From Natronorubrum thiooxidans (GTDB taxonomy: Archaea > Halobacteriota > Halobacteria > Halobacteriales > Natrialbaceae), in the NCBI RefSeq assembly GCF_900156475.1, contig NZ_FTNR01000012.1, positions 78,873 to 142,872 of the forward strand: DNA of 64,000 nucleotides, written 5' to 3'. The notes under the pieces are model-generated. The model saw nothing but the letters and a program-made list of their open reading frames with translations. It was not told the DNA's origin and did not search any database. This document shows positions 16,811-26,890 of this stretch, one piece after another (within the stretch, counting starts at the first letter, position 1; the number at the start of each line of letters is the position of its first letter). Both the position numbers and the translations under genes were made by a program.

Positions 16811-19040
16811 TGCGAACCACCTCCCCGGCGGCGAACTCGAACTGCGAGCGCACCGCCTCGGCGAGGTCGTCGTCGATGTCGCCATCCTCGAGGACGACCG
16901 CGATCTCCTCGAACAGCTCCTCGGTCGTTCCGAGATCGGCCTCGCCACCCGTACTCGCTTCCCGGAGGATTCGCTCGAGTTCGCCGTGGGGTTGGGCGAG
17001 CAGCGCCTCGAGAGCGTTCGTCTCGCCGTGGATCGCCGCCGTCGTGTCGCTGTCGACGGCCGCGAGCTCGAGGCCGGGGGTCGAGTCGACCAGATGCAGG
17101 TAGCGAGACTCGTCGTACGTTCGGCGCAGACCGCCGGCGCCGCGTTCGTACGAACAGCAGTAGAGCTGCGTCTGGGCGGCTCGAGATGCGAGCGCGAGCC
17201 GTCGCCGGGAGCGCTGGGCGTGGTAGGTTTCGAAGGGGTCGCCGACGCTGTCGGGCGCGACGGTGGAAAACGTCGCTGTCAGTTCAGCGCGAGGGGGATC
17301 GGTGACGGCCGGATACGTCGCCATCTCGCGCAGCCACGCCGTCGGAAACAGCTGGGTGAGAAACTGCTCGCCGGGGTAGTTATCGTCGATCAGGTCGAGC
17401 AGGAAGACGGCTTCCCGCGAGTCGTACTTGAGATCGTCGACGGCACAGACCGTGACGCCGCCGGTCGGCGGCTGCGTCTCGACCGCGTGGACGTAGGGCG
17501 CGTCGTACTGGATCGTCCGCCGGAGCATCCGTCGCAGCCCCTGCCAGTCCGGACCGACGAGATCTGTCTCCTCGACGAACCGGGCGATCTCGAGCACTCG
17601 ACGGATGCCTTCGTACTGTTCGCGTGCGTCGACCCACGCCTCCTCGCGGGCGATGCGGCCTTTCAGATCCGTCCGGTGGAGCCACCGCTCGAGCGATCGG
17701 GAGACGCTCGAGCCGGCACACGACTCGAGCAGGTCGGGCGGGAACTCTTCGACGCGAGCCTGCAGTCGGTCGAGCGAGACGTCGAGCGGATCGCCCGCGT
17801 CTCGATCGGACGGGGGCGCGTCGAGCAGGTCGCGTCGTCCGGAGCCACGCTCGAGTTCACACTGTAGGGTCACGAACGCGTACAGTTCGTTGACGGCTGG
17901 ATCCTCCGCGAGCGAGGGGGTGCCGATCGTCGCCGTGGGGACGCCAGCCTCGCGAAGCTGAGCTCTGGTTTCGGGGACCCGTTCGATTCGTGGCACTGCG
18001 ACGGCAACGTCGTCGTACGTCCAGCCGTGGCGGTCCCGAAGCGCCTGGATCTCGGTGGCGACGCGTTTGCCCTGCTCGCGGGCGGTTCGAGCGCGGATTC
18101 GGCGTGCCCGACTCGGTGCCTGCTCGGTGGCTTCGTCTGCGCTTGCTGCCGACGGTGACGCTCCAGTCGCCAGAAACCGCGTTATCGCCCGGTGTGGCGG
18201 CTCGATGCGCTCGTCGGCACTCTCGAGTCCCGTCTCGAGCACCTCCACCGCGAGACTGCCGTCGACGTGGTCCTCGATGCGGCCGGGTTCGACGCGCGTG
18301 CGTTCGACGCTGGCGTGGCGCTCACCCAGACAGACGAGTTCCGCATCGTGGGTGAGCGCCCCGAGATAGCGCCGGTCGAGCCGCCGGTACTCTTCGAACT
18401 CGACGGCGAGGACGGCATCGATCGAGTCGGTCACTCTGGTCTGTAGCCCGTCGGTGTCCGCCTCGAGCAAGTCGACGGTTCGGGGGATCACATCCGCCCG
18501 CTCGACGTAGCCACGATTCTCGAGTTCGGCGTGGAACCGGTCGTTCATCGCATAGAGAAAGGCCAGACAGTCGTGGGGGGTGGCCTCGAGGTCGTCGAGG
18601 CGAAGTCGCTGGCGGGTCGCCTCGAGCAGCAGTTGCCCGACGTCGCGGGCGAAGCTCTCGTGGCTCGCCGCGCGCTCGAGGTAGTCGGGGACGTCGCGGC
18701 TGGCCCCGTCGATCACGAGCGAGATGAGTTCGATCCGTTCTTCGTACTCGAGGCGATCCAGCGTCGGATCGTACTCCTCGAGCACTTTCGAGGCGTGTTC
18801 GGGCAACGACTCGACGCGTGGCGATCGCGGCGAGCCGTTCGTCGCGTCGACACTCGCGAGGGCCTCGGTCAGCGACTCGAGGCCCGCCGGGTGTCGTTTC
18901 AGGACGAGGACGTTCCGGGGGCCGTACTCGCTGGCGAGGGCGGCGTATTCGGACGCGATCCGCTCGAAAAGGGCGTCGCTGGGCACGGGCTCGGAAAGGA
19001 GTTTGCAGGTACCCTCGAGCGGGGATGGAGGGGACGCCAT
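16803..19040 (-). CDS. UvrD/AddB-like helicase with inactivated ATPase motifs
   Basis: 745 residues, first gene of the operon. The two-domain SF1 layout can be followed, but every catalytic motif is eroded: the Walker A position (after KLL, before NVLVLKRHP) reads SEPVPSDAL; the DExQ position reads AVEFEEYRRLDRR; motif III reads LVCLGERHASV; motif V reads VTVCAVDDLKYDSREAVFLL and motif VI ASRAAQTQLYCCSYE. This resembles RecC/AddB or AdnA scaffolds that lost their motors. It would bind DNA beside the active helicase-nuclease. Start MASPPSPLEG at 19040; a TATA-like stretch lies in the divergent gap with the CBS gene. Family assignment is my inference. Confidence 0.65.
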   Translation of the reverse strand: MASPPSPLEGTCKLLSEPVPSDALFERIASEYAALASEYGPRNVLVLKRHPAGLESLTEALASVDATNGSPRSPRVESLPEHASKVLEEYDPTLDRLEYEERIELISLVIDGASRDVPDYLERAASHESFARDVGQLLLEATRQRLRLDDLEATPHDCLAFLYAMNDRFHAELENRGYVERADVIPRTVDLLEADTDGLQTRVTDSIDAVLAVEFEEYRRLDRRYLGALTHDAELVCLGERHASVERTRVEPGRIEDHVDGSLAVEVLETGLESADERIEPPHRAITRFLATGASPSAASADEATEQAPSRARRIRARTAREQGKRVATEIQALRDRHGWTYDDVAVAVPRIERVPETRAQLREAGVPTATIGTPSLAEDPAVNELYAFVTLQCELERGSGRRDLLDAPPSDRDAGDPLDVSLDRLQARVEEFPPDLLESCAGSSVSRSLERWLHRTDLKGRIAREEAWVDAREQYEGIRRVLEIARFVEETDLVGPDWQGLRRMLRRTIQYDAPYVHAVETQPPTGGVTVCAVDDLKYDSREAVFLLDLIDDNYPGEQFLTQLFPTAWLREMATYPAVTDPPRAELTATFSTVAPDSVGDPFETYHAQRSRRRLALASRAAQTQLYCCSYERGAGGLRRTYDESRYLHLVDSTPGLELAAVDSDTTAAIHGETNALEALLAQPHGELERILREASTGGEADLGTTEELFEEIAVVLEDGDIDDDLAEAVRSQFEFAAGEVVRNE

Positions 19041-19153
19041 CAGTTGATCTGTCCCTCAGTATGGCCGAGTTCGTATTTAAACCTGCGGCGGCCCTCGGCT
19101 CGAGGCCCTGCCGCATTGATAACTCTTATCACGTCTAATGCAAACAATCATTC

Positions 19154-19558
19154 ATGGACGATATTTTCGTTGCGCGAGTCATGTCCTCAGATGTACATAC
19201 GGTCACACCGGACACGCTCGTCGAAGACGCCGGGAAACTGATGCTCGAGAAGGATATCGGCTCGGTGATGGTCGTCGACGAGGACAACCAGCTCGAGGGC
19301 ATTCTGACGACGACTGATTTCGTGCAGATCGTGGCCGAACGCAAGCCCAAAGATCAGACGCCGGTCTCGGCGTACATGACCACGGACGTGATTACGGTCA
19401 CGGCCCAGGACGGTATCCGTGATGCCGCGGACGTGATGGTCGACCACGGCTTCCACCACACTCCTGTCGTCGACGAGGACGAGGGTGTCATCGGAATGCT
19501 GACGACGTCGGATCTGGCGTCGTATCTCTCTCGAGCGGAGACGCCGAGTCCGGCGTAG
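19154..19558 (+). CDS. CBS-domain pair protein
   Basis: 134 residues made of two CBS motifs: VMSSDVHTVTPDTLVEDAGK with GSVMVVDEDNQLEGILTTTD, and YMTTDVITVTAQDGIRDAAD with HTPVVDEDEGVIGMLTTSD. Stand-alone CBS pairs usually bind adenosine nucleotides and regulate other proteins; the partner is not evident here. A CTTATC box about 27 nt before the ATG suggests a leaderless mRNA. It is divergent from the helicase operon and converges, 1 nt apart, with the next gene. Confidence 0.85.
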   Translation: MDDIFVARVMSSDVHTVTPDTLVEDAGKLMLEKDIGSVMVVDEDNQLEGILTTTDFVQIVAERKPKDQTPVSAYMTTDVITVTAQDGIRDAADVMVDHGFHHTPVVDEDEGVIGMLTTSDLASYLSRAETPSPA

Positions 19559-19559
19559 C

Positions 19560-19946
19560 TCAACGGTCGTCTGTTCGCTTGTTTTTCGACTCGACGGCGT
19601 CGTCTTCGGTCATCCAGCGGACGGTCTCCTCGAGTCGATCGCGGAGTGACCGAGCCTCCGATGGCGTCAGTTCGACGTCGGCATGCCCTGTTCCGTGATC
19701 GCCAGCCATCGCGTCGATGCTCAGGACAAGCCGGTTGCCCTCGTCCGATTCGGGCCGAACCGAGATATCTGCCCGGTCGGGGTAGTCCCGCGGCGGCCCG
19801 AACTCGAGGTCAGTCTCACCGCGGGTGACACCCACCTCGACGTGTTCCGGGTGCTCGAGGTCGAACGAGTCCGTCGGATCCTCAGCGATTGGTGCCGGTT
19901 CCGGCTCCGACTCCGCGCGCTCTTCATGGTTGGTGTCCTCTTGCAT
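19560..19946 (-). CDS. Haloarchaeal conserved hypothetical, acidic
   Basis: 128 residues from ATG 19946. No recognised domain; very acidic N-terminus (EPEPAPIAEDP), then a beta-rich segment (DLEFGPPRDYPDRADISVRP) and a C-terminal helix (TPSEARSLRDRLEETVRWM). An in-frame GTG at 19991 is an alternative: a strong TATATAAG box at about 20018-20029 places the transcript start near 19996, so either the GTG is leaderless or the ATG has a leader of about 45 nt. Ends 1 nt from the convergent CBS gene. Function unknown. Confidence 0.6.
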   Translation of the reverse strand: MQEDTNHEERAESEPEPAPIAEDPTDSFDLEHPEHVEVGVTRGETDLEFGPPRDYPDRADISVRPESDEGNRLVLSIDAMAGDHGTGHADVELTPSEARSLRDRLEETVRWMTEDDAVESKNKRTDDR

Positions 19947-20017
19947 AGGTATCGATTGGCCCGCAGGTGCCTTGGCTGTATGGCCGAACACGGACCGATG
20001 ACAGTCTCGTGTGGGTA

Positions 20018-20029
20018 CTTATATATAAA
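20018..20029 (-). promoter_or_regulatory. TATA box for the 19560-19946 gene
   Basis: An AT-rich block reading TTTATATATAAG on the minus strand. The expected transcription start is near 19996. Confidence 0.45.
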
Positions 20030-20046
20030 ATATAAGATATGATGCC

Positions 20047-20463
20047 TCAGTCAACAGCGAACGTATCGGCTGCGAGCAGCGCGCCGCCGACCCAGCACTC
20101 GCGGGCGAACCAAGCGAAGTAGCCCACCACCATGGCGGTGAGAACGGCCTCGAGCGATCCCAGCCCGGTGATGCCATCGCCCTCGAGCAGGCTCACAGCG
20201 CTGATAGTCGTCCAGCCGACCGCGAGCAGCGCGATCGCGACTGCGGCGACACGGGGCCAGCTGACGGTCACGGAGCCGATCGAGACGCGCTCTCGGTTGC
20301 CAGCGGCGAGCATCGCTGCGCCGACGACGACGAGCCACGCCATCAGCGCCACCGTCGTCGGCTGTGTCGGCTCACCGAGGACGAGAAAACTGGCCGCAAG
20401 TAGAAGGGTCACGAGGCCGCCGCCGGCGAGTCCGCGCCGGACGATTCGCTTTCCACTGGTCAT
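20047..20463 (-). CDS. Small integral membrane protein, four helices
   Basis: 138 residues with four hydrophobic segments (about 12-30, 37-54, 68-88 and 103-123) and few charged loops. It begins MTSGKRIVRRG, so positive-inside places the N-terminus in the cytoplasm. No catalytic motif is visible. It reads away from the small membrane gene at 20637. Function unknown. Confidence 0.65.
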   Translation of the reverse strand: MTSGKRIVRRGLAGGGLVTLLLAASFLVLGEPTQPTTVALMAWLVVVGAAMLAAGNRERVSIGSVTVSWPRVAAVAIALLAVGWTTISAVSLLEGDGITGLGSLEAVLTAMVVGYFAWFARECWVGGALLAADTFAVD

Positions 20464-20636
20464 TGGGCTGGGGTTGGCTGTCGGCCGCCGTTAACGGTTC
20501 GGATCGCCGCCCGCACGGTCGACAGCGCTGTCGAGACGCGACCCGACTCGCAACCGACGACACGCCCGCCGTCTCGAGCGACGATTATCTAGTGCAGCCC
20601 GCGACGTTATTAACGGCCGTGGGTAAAAGAACAGCT

Positions 20637-20825
20637 ATGAGTGAGAAAGGCACACGAACTATGACGGCGTTTGCAGGGCTCGGCCTCTTCCTCTGGTACG
20701 TTTCACTGGATCTTACGGGGAATCCGATCGTTCGATTGGCGATCCTCATCGGCGTCGGGGTGCTCGTGCCGATGCTGATCAACGAGTCGAGAACGAACTG
20801 GCTGGCTACCGACCACCGGCAGTGA
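20637..20825 (+). CDS. Small 62-residue membrane protein
   Basis: Starts MSEKGTRTMTAFAGLGLF; two short hydrophobic stretches (about 9-24 and 31-46). A TATA-like GTTATTAA lies about 28-33 nt before the ATG, supporting a near-leaderless start here rather than at upstream in-frame codons. Function unknown. Confidence 0.6.
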   Translation: MSEKGTRTMTAFAGLGLFLWYVSLDLTGNPIVRLAILIGVGVLVPMLINESRTNWLATDHRQ

Positions 20826-20909
20826 GCTGATCGGTCTGCTGTACCGATTTCCCGGCGCAGCCGCAGGACGGGGCGCGATCGCACCGGAACTGACCGACGC
20901 CGGTCCGTC

Positions 20910-23873
20910 TCAGTCGTCGTCCATCGGTGCCGTCACAGGCTCGACGCGCTCGCCGCGTGGCCCCTCGAGATCCACCTTTGGCAACAGATCGCGCAGATAC
21001 CGGCCGGTGTGGGAGTCCTCGAGGCGAGCGATCGCTTCCGGCGTACCGGTCGCAACGATTTCGCCGCCGTTTTCGCCGCCTTCGGGGCCGAGGTCGATGA
21101 CGTGGTCGGCGTTTTTCACCAGGTCGAGTTCGTGTTCGATGACGACGATGGTGTTGCCGTTGTCGGTCAGTCGGTGGAGAACGTCGATCAGCTTGCGCTC
21201 GTCCTCGCTGTGGAGCCCAGTCGTCGGCTCGTCGAGCAGGTAGAGCGTCTCGCCCGAATCCTTCTTCCCGAGTTCCTCCGCCAGCTTGACCCGCTGGGCC
21301 TCCCCACCGGACAGCGTCGTCGAGGGCTGGCCAAGCGTCATGTAGCCCAATCCGACGTCTTTGAGGAGTTGCAGACGACGACGAATCTGACTCGAGGACT
21401 CGAAAAAGTCGTATGCTTCCTCGACTTCCATCTCGAGGACGTCCGCGATGGTCTTGCCCTTGTAGGTAACGTCGAGCGTGGCGTCGTTGTAGCGTGCGCC
21501 GTCACACTCCTCACAGGGGACGTACACGTCCGAGAGGAAGTTCATCTCGATCTTGACGGTCCCTTGCCCGCCACACTCCTCGCAGCGACCGCCCTTGACG
21601 TTGAACGAGAACCGTCCCTTCTCGTAGCCGCGTTGTTTCGAGAGCTTCGTCGAGGCGAACAGGTCCCGGATGTAGTCGAAGACGTTCGTGTACGTCGCCG
21701 GATTGGATCGGGGCGTTCGACCGATCGGCGACTGGTCGATCAGGCGCACCGTTTCGATCTCCTCGAGTCCCTCGAGGGCGTCGTGGTCGCCCGGAATCAC
21801 GCTCGTATTGTTGTTCATCTCGCGGGCCAGCCCCTTGTAGAGCACTTCGTGCATCAGCGTGGACTTGCCCGAGCCGGAGACGCCGGTGATCGCGGTGAAG
21901 TTTCCGAGCGGGATGTCGACGTCGACGTCGTCCAGATTGTGCTGGCGGGCCCCGCGGATCGTCAGCGCCCCCTCGGGGTCGCGTCGCTCGTCTGGAACCG
22001 GAATCTGTCGCTGGCCGGAGAGATACTCGCCGGTGATTGAGCCCTCGGTCCCCTTGACCGCCTCGACGGGGCCGTTCGCGACGACCTCGCCGCCGCGCTT
22101 GCCGGGGCCGGGCCCCATATCGATGACCTGGTCCGCCCGACGCATCGTCTCCTCGTCGTGTTCGACGACGATCAGGGTGTTGCCGATATCGCGCAGTTCC
22201 TCGAGCGTATCGAGCAGTCGGTCGTTGTCCCGCTGGTGGAGCCCGATCGAGGGCTCGTCGAGCACATAGAGGACGCCGACGAGGCCGGACCCGATTTGTG
22301 TCGCCAGCCGAATGCGCTGGCTCTCCCCGCCCGAGAGCGTCGAGGCCTCTCGATCGAGCGTGAGATACTCGAGGCCAACCTCACACATGAAGCTGAGTCG
22401 CGAGCGAATCTCCTTTAAGATCTCCTCGGCGATCACTTTCTCGCGCTCGGTGAGGTCCGCTTCCATCGACTCGAAGTGCGCTAAGGCGTCGCCGATGCTC
22501 ATCGCGTTGATCGCCGTGATCGAGGTGTCGTCGACGAGTACGGCCCGGCTCGCGGCCTTGAGACGGGTACCATCACAGGCCGGACATTCCGTGGCCGACA
22601 TATAGTCCTCGATGTGCTCGCGGGTCGAGTCCGAGTCGGTCTCGAGGTAGCGCCGCTCTAAGTTCGGAATGACGCCCTCGAAGCGCTTTTGCTTGCGCCG
22701 GGTGCCGTTTTTCGTCTGTCGCTTGAAGACGACTTCGTCGGTCGTGCCGTAGAGAAACGCCTGCTGGATGTCCGCGTCGATCTCCTCGAAGGGTGTCGAC
22801 AGCGGGATGTCGAAATGCGTCGCGACGGCGTCCAGCCGGGTCTGGTAGTACGAGCGGTTGTAGCTCCAGGGCTCGAAAACGTGTTTCAGCGGCTTGGATG
22901 CGTCCTGGATGACGAGGTCCTCGTCGACCTCCTTGGTCTCGCCTAAGCCCTCACACTCCGGACAGGCACCGTGAGGAGAATTAAACGAAAACGAGCGCGT
23001 CTCGATTTCGGGGACGTCGATCCCGCAGTGGGTACAGGCGAGATCCTTCGAGAACTCGACGACGAAGCGGTCGTCGTCCTCGCGTTCGTCGCCCAGCGCG
23101 CCCGTTCGGCGGGCTTCCTCGCCCAGATCCGCGGCGACCTCCTCGGAGGCCTCGGGGAGGATGACCTTCATGACGCCGTCAGCTTCCTCGAGGGCCGTCT
23201 CGACGCTGTCGATGATCCGCGGGCGATCCTCGACGCTCACCTTCACGCGGTCGACGATGACGTCGATCGTGTGGTCGAAGTTCTCGTCTAAGTCGGGGTC
23301 CTCGAGCGTGAGGTCGTGTTCCTCGCCGTCGACTTCGACGCGGGCGTACCCCTCTGAGACCAGTTCATCGAAGAGGTCCTCGAAGGCCCCTTTCTGGTCG
23401 CGGACGACGGGGGCGGCGAGTTTGGCTTTGGTTCCCTCGGGGAGTTCGAGGATGCGTTCGACCATGTTCTGGGCCGACTGCTCGCCGACTTCGCGGCCAC
23501 AGTCGGGACAGTGGGGAGTGCCGACGCGGGCGTAGAGGAGTCGGAGGTAGTCGTGGAGTTCCGTTACCGTCCCCACCGTCGATCGGGGGTTGTTCGCGGC
23601 GTTTTTCTGGTCGATCGAAATCGCCGGCGAGAGCCCTTCGACGGTCTCGACCTGCGGTTTGTCCATCTGTCCGAGGAAGTTGCGGGCGTAGGCGGAGAGA
23701 CTCTCGATGTATCTGCGCTGGCCCTCGGCGTAGATCGTCTCGAACGCCAGCGAGGACTTTCCGGAGCCCGAGAGGCCGGTGACGACGGTAAACTCCTCGC
23801 GGGGGATCGTGACGTCGAGATCCTTGAGGTTGTGTTCCTCCGCACCCCGTACCTCGATGTAGTCTTTGCTCAT
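20910..23873 (-). CDS. uvrA: UvrABC excinuclease subunit A
   Basis: DNA-damage recognition ATPase of nucleotide excision repair; scans DNA and loads UvrB. 987 residues, the usual length. Two ABC modules: Walker [13 protein letters not shown] near residue 32 and [12 protein letters not shown] near 660; signatures [12 protein letters not shown] and [12 protein letters not shown]; Walker [13 protein letters not shown] and [12 protein letters not shown]. Zinc-finger Cys groups [27 protein letters not shown] and CEECGGQG are present. The start [16 protein letters not shown] is family-typical. UvrB and UvrC are not in the window. Confidence 0.96.
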   Translation of the reverse strand: MSKDYIEVRGAEEHNLKDLDVTIPREEFTVVTGLSGSGKSSLAFETIYAEGQRRYIESLSAYARNFLGQMDKPQVETVEGLSPAISIDQKNAANNPRSTVGTVTELHDYLRLLYARVGTPHCPDCGREVGEQSAQNMVERILELPEGTKAKLAAPVVRDQKGAFEDLFDELVSEGYARVEVDGEEHDLTLEDPDLDENFDHTIDVIVDRVKVSVEDRPRIIDSVETALEEADGVMKVILPEASEEVAADLGEEARRTGALGDEREDDDRFVVEFSKDLACTHCGIDVPEIETRSFSFNSPHGACPECEGLGETKEVDEDLVIQDASKPLKHVFEPWSYNRSYYQTRLDAVATHFDIPLSTPFEEIDADIQQAFLYGTTDEVVFKRQTKNGTRRKQKRFEGVIPNLERRYLETDSDSTREHIEDYMSATECPACDGTRLKAASRAVLVDDTSITAINAMSIGDALAHFESMEADLTEREKVIAEEILKEIRSRLSFMCEVGLEYLTLDREASTLSGGESQRIRLATQIGSGLVGVLYVLDEPSIGLHQRDNDRLLDTLEELRDIGNTLIVVEHDEETMRRADQVIDMGPGPGKRGGEVVANGPVEAVKGTEGSITGEYLSGQRQIPVPDERRDPEGALTIRGARQHNLDDVDVDIPLGNFTAITGVSGSGKSTLMHEVLYKGLAREMNNNTSVIPGDHDALEGLEEIETVRLIDQSPIGRTPRSNPATYTNVFDYIRDLFASTKLSKQRGYEKGRFSFNVKGGRCEECGGQGTVKIEMNFLSDVYVPCEECDGARYNDATLDVTYKGKTIADVLEMEVEEAYDFFESSSQIRRRLQLLKDVGLGYMTLGQPSTTLSGGEAQRVKLAEELGKKDSGETLYLLDEPTTGLHSEDERKLIDVLHRLTDNGNTIVVIEHELDLVKNADHVIDLGPEGGENGGEIVATGTPEAIARLEDSHTGRYLRDLLPKVDLEGPRGERVEPVTAPMDDD

Positions 23874-24071
23874 GAGTCGGTGGTGGCAGGTCGCGACATC
23901 GGTTGAGGACTCACTGTTCGGTTCATTGTGGATGCATCAGTGGCCCAACGAACTTAACGAGTCTGAAAGGCGAATAGCACGGTGTATGCTAGCACTGTAT
24001 GGCCGTTTGCGGACCGCTTTGCTTGCCAGCCGGACCAAACTGACTTCGGCCGGAAGCTCCAATGGGGTGCT

Positions 24072-24578
24072 ATGAGCGACGACACTGACCCCGGGCTGTC
24101 GGTCGACGAGTTCGTCGACTACTGTCGGACCCAGGCCGGACTGCTCTCCGGGCGCGTCGAGACGATGCGGGCCGAAGCCGACGACTTGCTCTCCGAGATC
24201 GACGCCGAGATGGCCGACCTTCGAAGCCAACTCGAGGCACACACGACAATCGAAGGAACCGACGGCCCGTCGACACCGGCAGGTCCGGACAGCGGCGACC
24301 CCGATATCGACGCACTCGAGGCCCTCGAGCGCGATGTCAAGGAGAAACAGCTGCTCGTCGAGGCCAAACAGACGCGGATGCAGATCTTTCAGGAGTTGGC
24401 CGCGGCCTACACCGACCTCGCCGCGGAATTGCAGTCGTCGGTCGACGACGCCGACGAAGCGTTAGACCGGGTGGTCCGTCTCGAAGCCGATACCGACGCG
24501 CCAGCGTACTTCGAGGACCGACAGACGATGATCGAAGCAGCCACAGCCTCGCAGTCGACCGACGACGACCACTACTGA
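24072..24578 (+). CDS. Coiled-coil conserved hypothetical
   Basis: 168 residues from ATG 24072 (MSDDTDPGLSVDEF). Two long amphipathic helices (about 25-57 and 83-135) separated by a disordered Gly/Pro/Asp linker suggest an alpha-hairpin or coiled-coil dimer. No enzyme motif. Divergent from uvrA across about 200 bases. Function unknown. Confidence 0.65.
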   Translation: MSDDTDPGLSVDEFVDYCRTQAGLLSGRVETMRAEADDLLSEIDAEMADLRSQLEAHTTIEGTDGPSTPAGPDSGDPDIDALEALERDVKEKQLLVEAKQTRMQIFQELAAAYTDLAAELQSSVDDADEALDRVVRLEADTDAPAYFEDRQTMIEAATASQSTDDDHY

Positions 24579-24666
24579 CGAGTTCGCCTGCGATCGATGA
24601 CGTCTCGAGTGCTCTGTCTCGCCGCGTCTCGAGCAACTCGCCGGGACGCAGGGACAGCACCCCGTC

Positions 24667-25500
24667 TCACTCCTCGTCGGGTTCCCGGACCGTCAACACC
24701 GGCGTTGTCGCCGTCCGCAACACACGCTCCGTGACACTACCAAGGAGGAGCCGATCGAGCCCGCTGCGACCGTGTGTCCCCATGACGACCAGATCCGCGT
24801 TCTCGTCGTCGGTATACTCTCGGATTCGTTGCTGCGCCGAGCCGTGTTGGACCGACCCCACTGCGTCGACACCCACCTCTTCGGCCTGCTGTACCCCCTC
24901 GTCGACGACCTGCTGAGCGTACTGTTCGAGTTGCTCGAGTCTGAAATCGTTGCCTTCGTCGATGCCGACGGGTGCGACGTCGACGACCGAAAGGAGGTGG
25001 ACGGTCGCCCCGTTGTCACTCGCAAGCGCGAGTGCCTCCTCGAAGGCGGCGTCGGCGTGGCTGCTGCCGTCGATCGGGACGACGATCGTCTCGAGGGGAT
25101 ACTCCCGTTTGACTTCGGGTGCACCCCGAACGACGAGGACGGGGACGGGCGCATCGCGGACGACTGCCTCGGTCACGCTGCCAAGCAGGAGTCGACCGAC
25201 GCCGCGTCGGCCCCGCGTGCCCATAACGATCGCATCGACGTCGTGGGTCGCGGCGTACTCGAGGATCGCCTCCCGCGGCTCGCCGGTGTGTACCTCGTCA
25301 ATGACCGGTGCGTCGGCGTCCCCTGCCCACTCACGACTGTCCGCAAGCTGCTCGCTGGCGTCGGTCGGATCCGTGTCCGGATCGACCACATGTACGATGT
25401 GGACGGTTAGATTCTCTACTGCGGCGATCTCTCCGGCGTACTCGAGTGCCGCGTTCGCCGGCCCGCTCCCGTCGGTTGGAACGAGAATGCGTTCGAACAT
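24667..25500 (-). CDS. Universal stress protein, tandem UspA domains
   Basis: 277 residues forming two Usp folds (about 1-135 and 139-277). Each has the ATP-binding G-2x-G-9x-G-S motif: [16 protein letters not shown] and [16 protein letters not shown]. It starts [12 protein letters not shown]. Tandem Usp proteins bind ATP or AMP and act in stress or transport regulation. An 84-bp palindromic repeat (25565-25648) lies upstream, between its promoter and the 3' end of the next gene. Confidence 0.9.
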   Translation of the reverse strand: MFERILVPTDGSGPANAALEYAGEIAAVENLTVHIVHVVDPDTDPTDASEQLADSREWAGDADAPVIDEVHTGEPREAILEYAATHDVDAIVMGTRGRRGVGRLLLGSVTEAVVRDAPVPVLVVRGAPEVKREYPLETIVVPIDGSSHADAAFEEALALASDNGATVHLLSVVDVAPVGIDEGNDFRLEQLEQYAQQVVDEGVQQAEEVGVDAVGSVQHGSAQQRIREYTDDENADLVVMGTHGRSGLDRLLLGSVTERVLRTATTPVLTVREPDEE

Positions 25501-25564
25501 ACGGTATCGTCACTGCAGAGTAACTTACCGCTTCCCCACTGTTCCCACCAACCGGGAGCTGTTT

Positions 25565-25648
25565 CATACGGACTGCTGTCGTCACGTCCCGCCGATCACC
25601 GGACCCCGTCTCTGGTGATCGGCGATAACTCGGTACAGCAGGCTGTCT
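25565..25648. repeat. Palindromic repeat, copy 1 (about 84 bp)
   Basis: Outer arms CATACGGACTGCTGT (25565-25579) and ACAGCAGGCTGT; inner perfect inverted repeat GCCGATCACC / GGTGATCGGC (25591-25600 and 25614-25623). Same layout as the copy at 53817-53900. It ends on the stop codon of the aminotransferase gene. Confidence 0.75.
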
Positions 25649-26772
25649 CAGGCCATCTCGAGCGCCGCGAGCAGCGTCTCGACGTCCTCGCGGGTGTTGT
25701 ACGCGTGGACCGACGCCCGGATCGCGTCGGGACCGGGCAGCGTGCGGACGACGATCCCCTGCTCGGCGAGTCGGTCGACGGTCGCCGCCGGCTCGTCGAC
25801 GGCGATCGTCACGAGCCCCGATTCGTACGCTCGCGGGCTCAGCAACTGCTCGTCGGGAACGCCGGCTTTCAGCTGCCCGGTGAGCGTCTCGATTCGACTC
25901 GTGACGCGTTCGAGCCCAACCTCCTCGAGCAGCGAAATCGCCTCGATCAGCCCGGCGTGAGCGACGGGACTCGCCGTCCCGACCTCGAACCGGCGAGCGC
26001 CGGCTTCGTAGCGGTACTCGGGGGCATTCGCGTCGACGACGCTCCGGTAGCCGATCGCGGCGGGGACGAGGTCCCGCTCGGCCTCGAGTCCCGGCCGAAC
26101 GTACAGGAAGCCGGAGCCGAACGGGCCGACGAGCCACTTGTGGCCCGAGCCGACGACGAAGTCGGCCCCCCATTCGGCGACGTCGACCGGCACCTGCCCG
26201 GGGGCCTGGACGGCATCGACGAGAACCAGCGCGCCGGCGTCGTGGGCGACGTCGACGACGTCCGCGATCGGCAGCCGGGTGCCGTGGGTCCAGGTGAGCG
26301 AACTGAGACAGAACAACGTCGCCTCGCTCGCCACCGCCTTCACGTCCTCGAGATCGAGCCGACCGTCTTCGGTCTCGAGGACGCGGACCTCGACGCCGTA
26401 CTCGCGCTCGAGGCGTTGCCACGGGAGGATACCCGAGGAGTGCTCGAGGTCCGTCCGGACGACGACGTCGGTCTCGTCCCAGTCGAACGCCGTCGCGACG
26501 CGGTTGATCCCGTCGGTCGTGCTCTCCGTGAGGGCGATGTCGGTCGGTTCGGCCCCGAGCAGGCCGGCGACGGCGGTCCGTGCGTCGTCGTAGACGTCGA
26601 ACGCGGCGGGGTACATCCCCCCGGTCGTTGGCGACTCGTACTCGTGGGCCTCGAGGCACGATTCGGCTGCCTCGACGACACATCGTGGACTCGGGCCGCC
26701 AGCGCCCCAGTTCAGGTACGTGCCGGCCTCGAGTGCGGGGATCGTCTCGCGGAGTTCCGTCGGCGTCATCAT
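25648..26772 (-). CDS. Class V aminotransferase (cysteine desulfurase / isopenicillin N epimerase-like)
   Basis: PLP enzyme of 374 residues starting MMTPTELRETI. Visible features are the N-terminal YLNWGAGGPSPR, the substrate loop TESTTDGINRVA, the PLP Asp in LVLVDAVQAPGQ and the Schiff-base Lys in VVGSGHKWLVGPFG. A TATA box (ATATATTA, about 26793-26801) fits a leaderless start at 26772. The active-site loop lacks the Cys typical of IscS/SufS cysteine desulfurases, so a selenocysteine-lyase or epimerase-like role is as likely. Substrate unknown. The stop overlaps the 84-bp repeat. Confidence 0.8.
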   Translation of the reverse strand: MMTPTELRETIPALEAGTYLNWGAGGPSPRCVVEAAESCLEAHEYESPTTGGMYPAAFDVYDDARTAVAGLLGAEPTDIALTESTTDGINRVATAFDWDETDVVVRTDLEHSSGILPWQRLEREYGVEVRVLETEDGRLDLEDVKAVASEATLFCLSSLTWTHGTRLPIADVVDVAHDAGALVLVDAVQAPGQVPVDVAEWGADFVVGSGHKWLVGPFGSGFLYVRPGLEAERDLVPAAIGYRSVVDANAPEYRYEAGARRFEVGTASPVAHAGLIEAISLLEEVGLERVTSRIETLTGQLKAGVPDEQLLSPRAYESGLVTIAVDEPAATVDRLAEQGIVVRTLPGPDAIRASVHAYNTREDVETLLAALEMA

Positions 26773-26890
26773 GCGATGCATTCTGTGTCGGCGGCTAATA
26801 TATTGTCGTCGTCTGTGGTGTTGTTCCGTTCCCGAAACACGGCAATTCGGGGGTGCGCTTTTATTCGTGCCAGTTTCAGTTCCGGCTACC

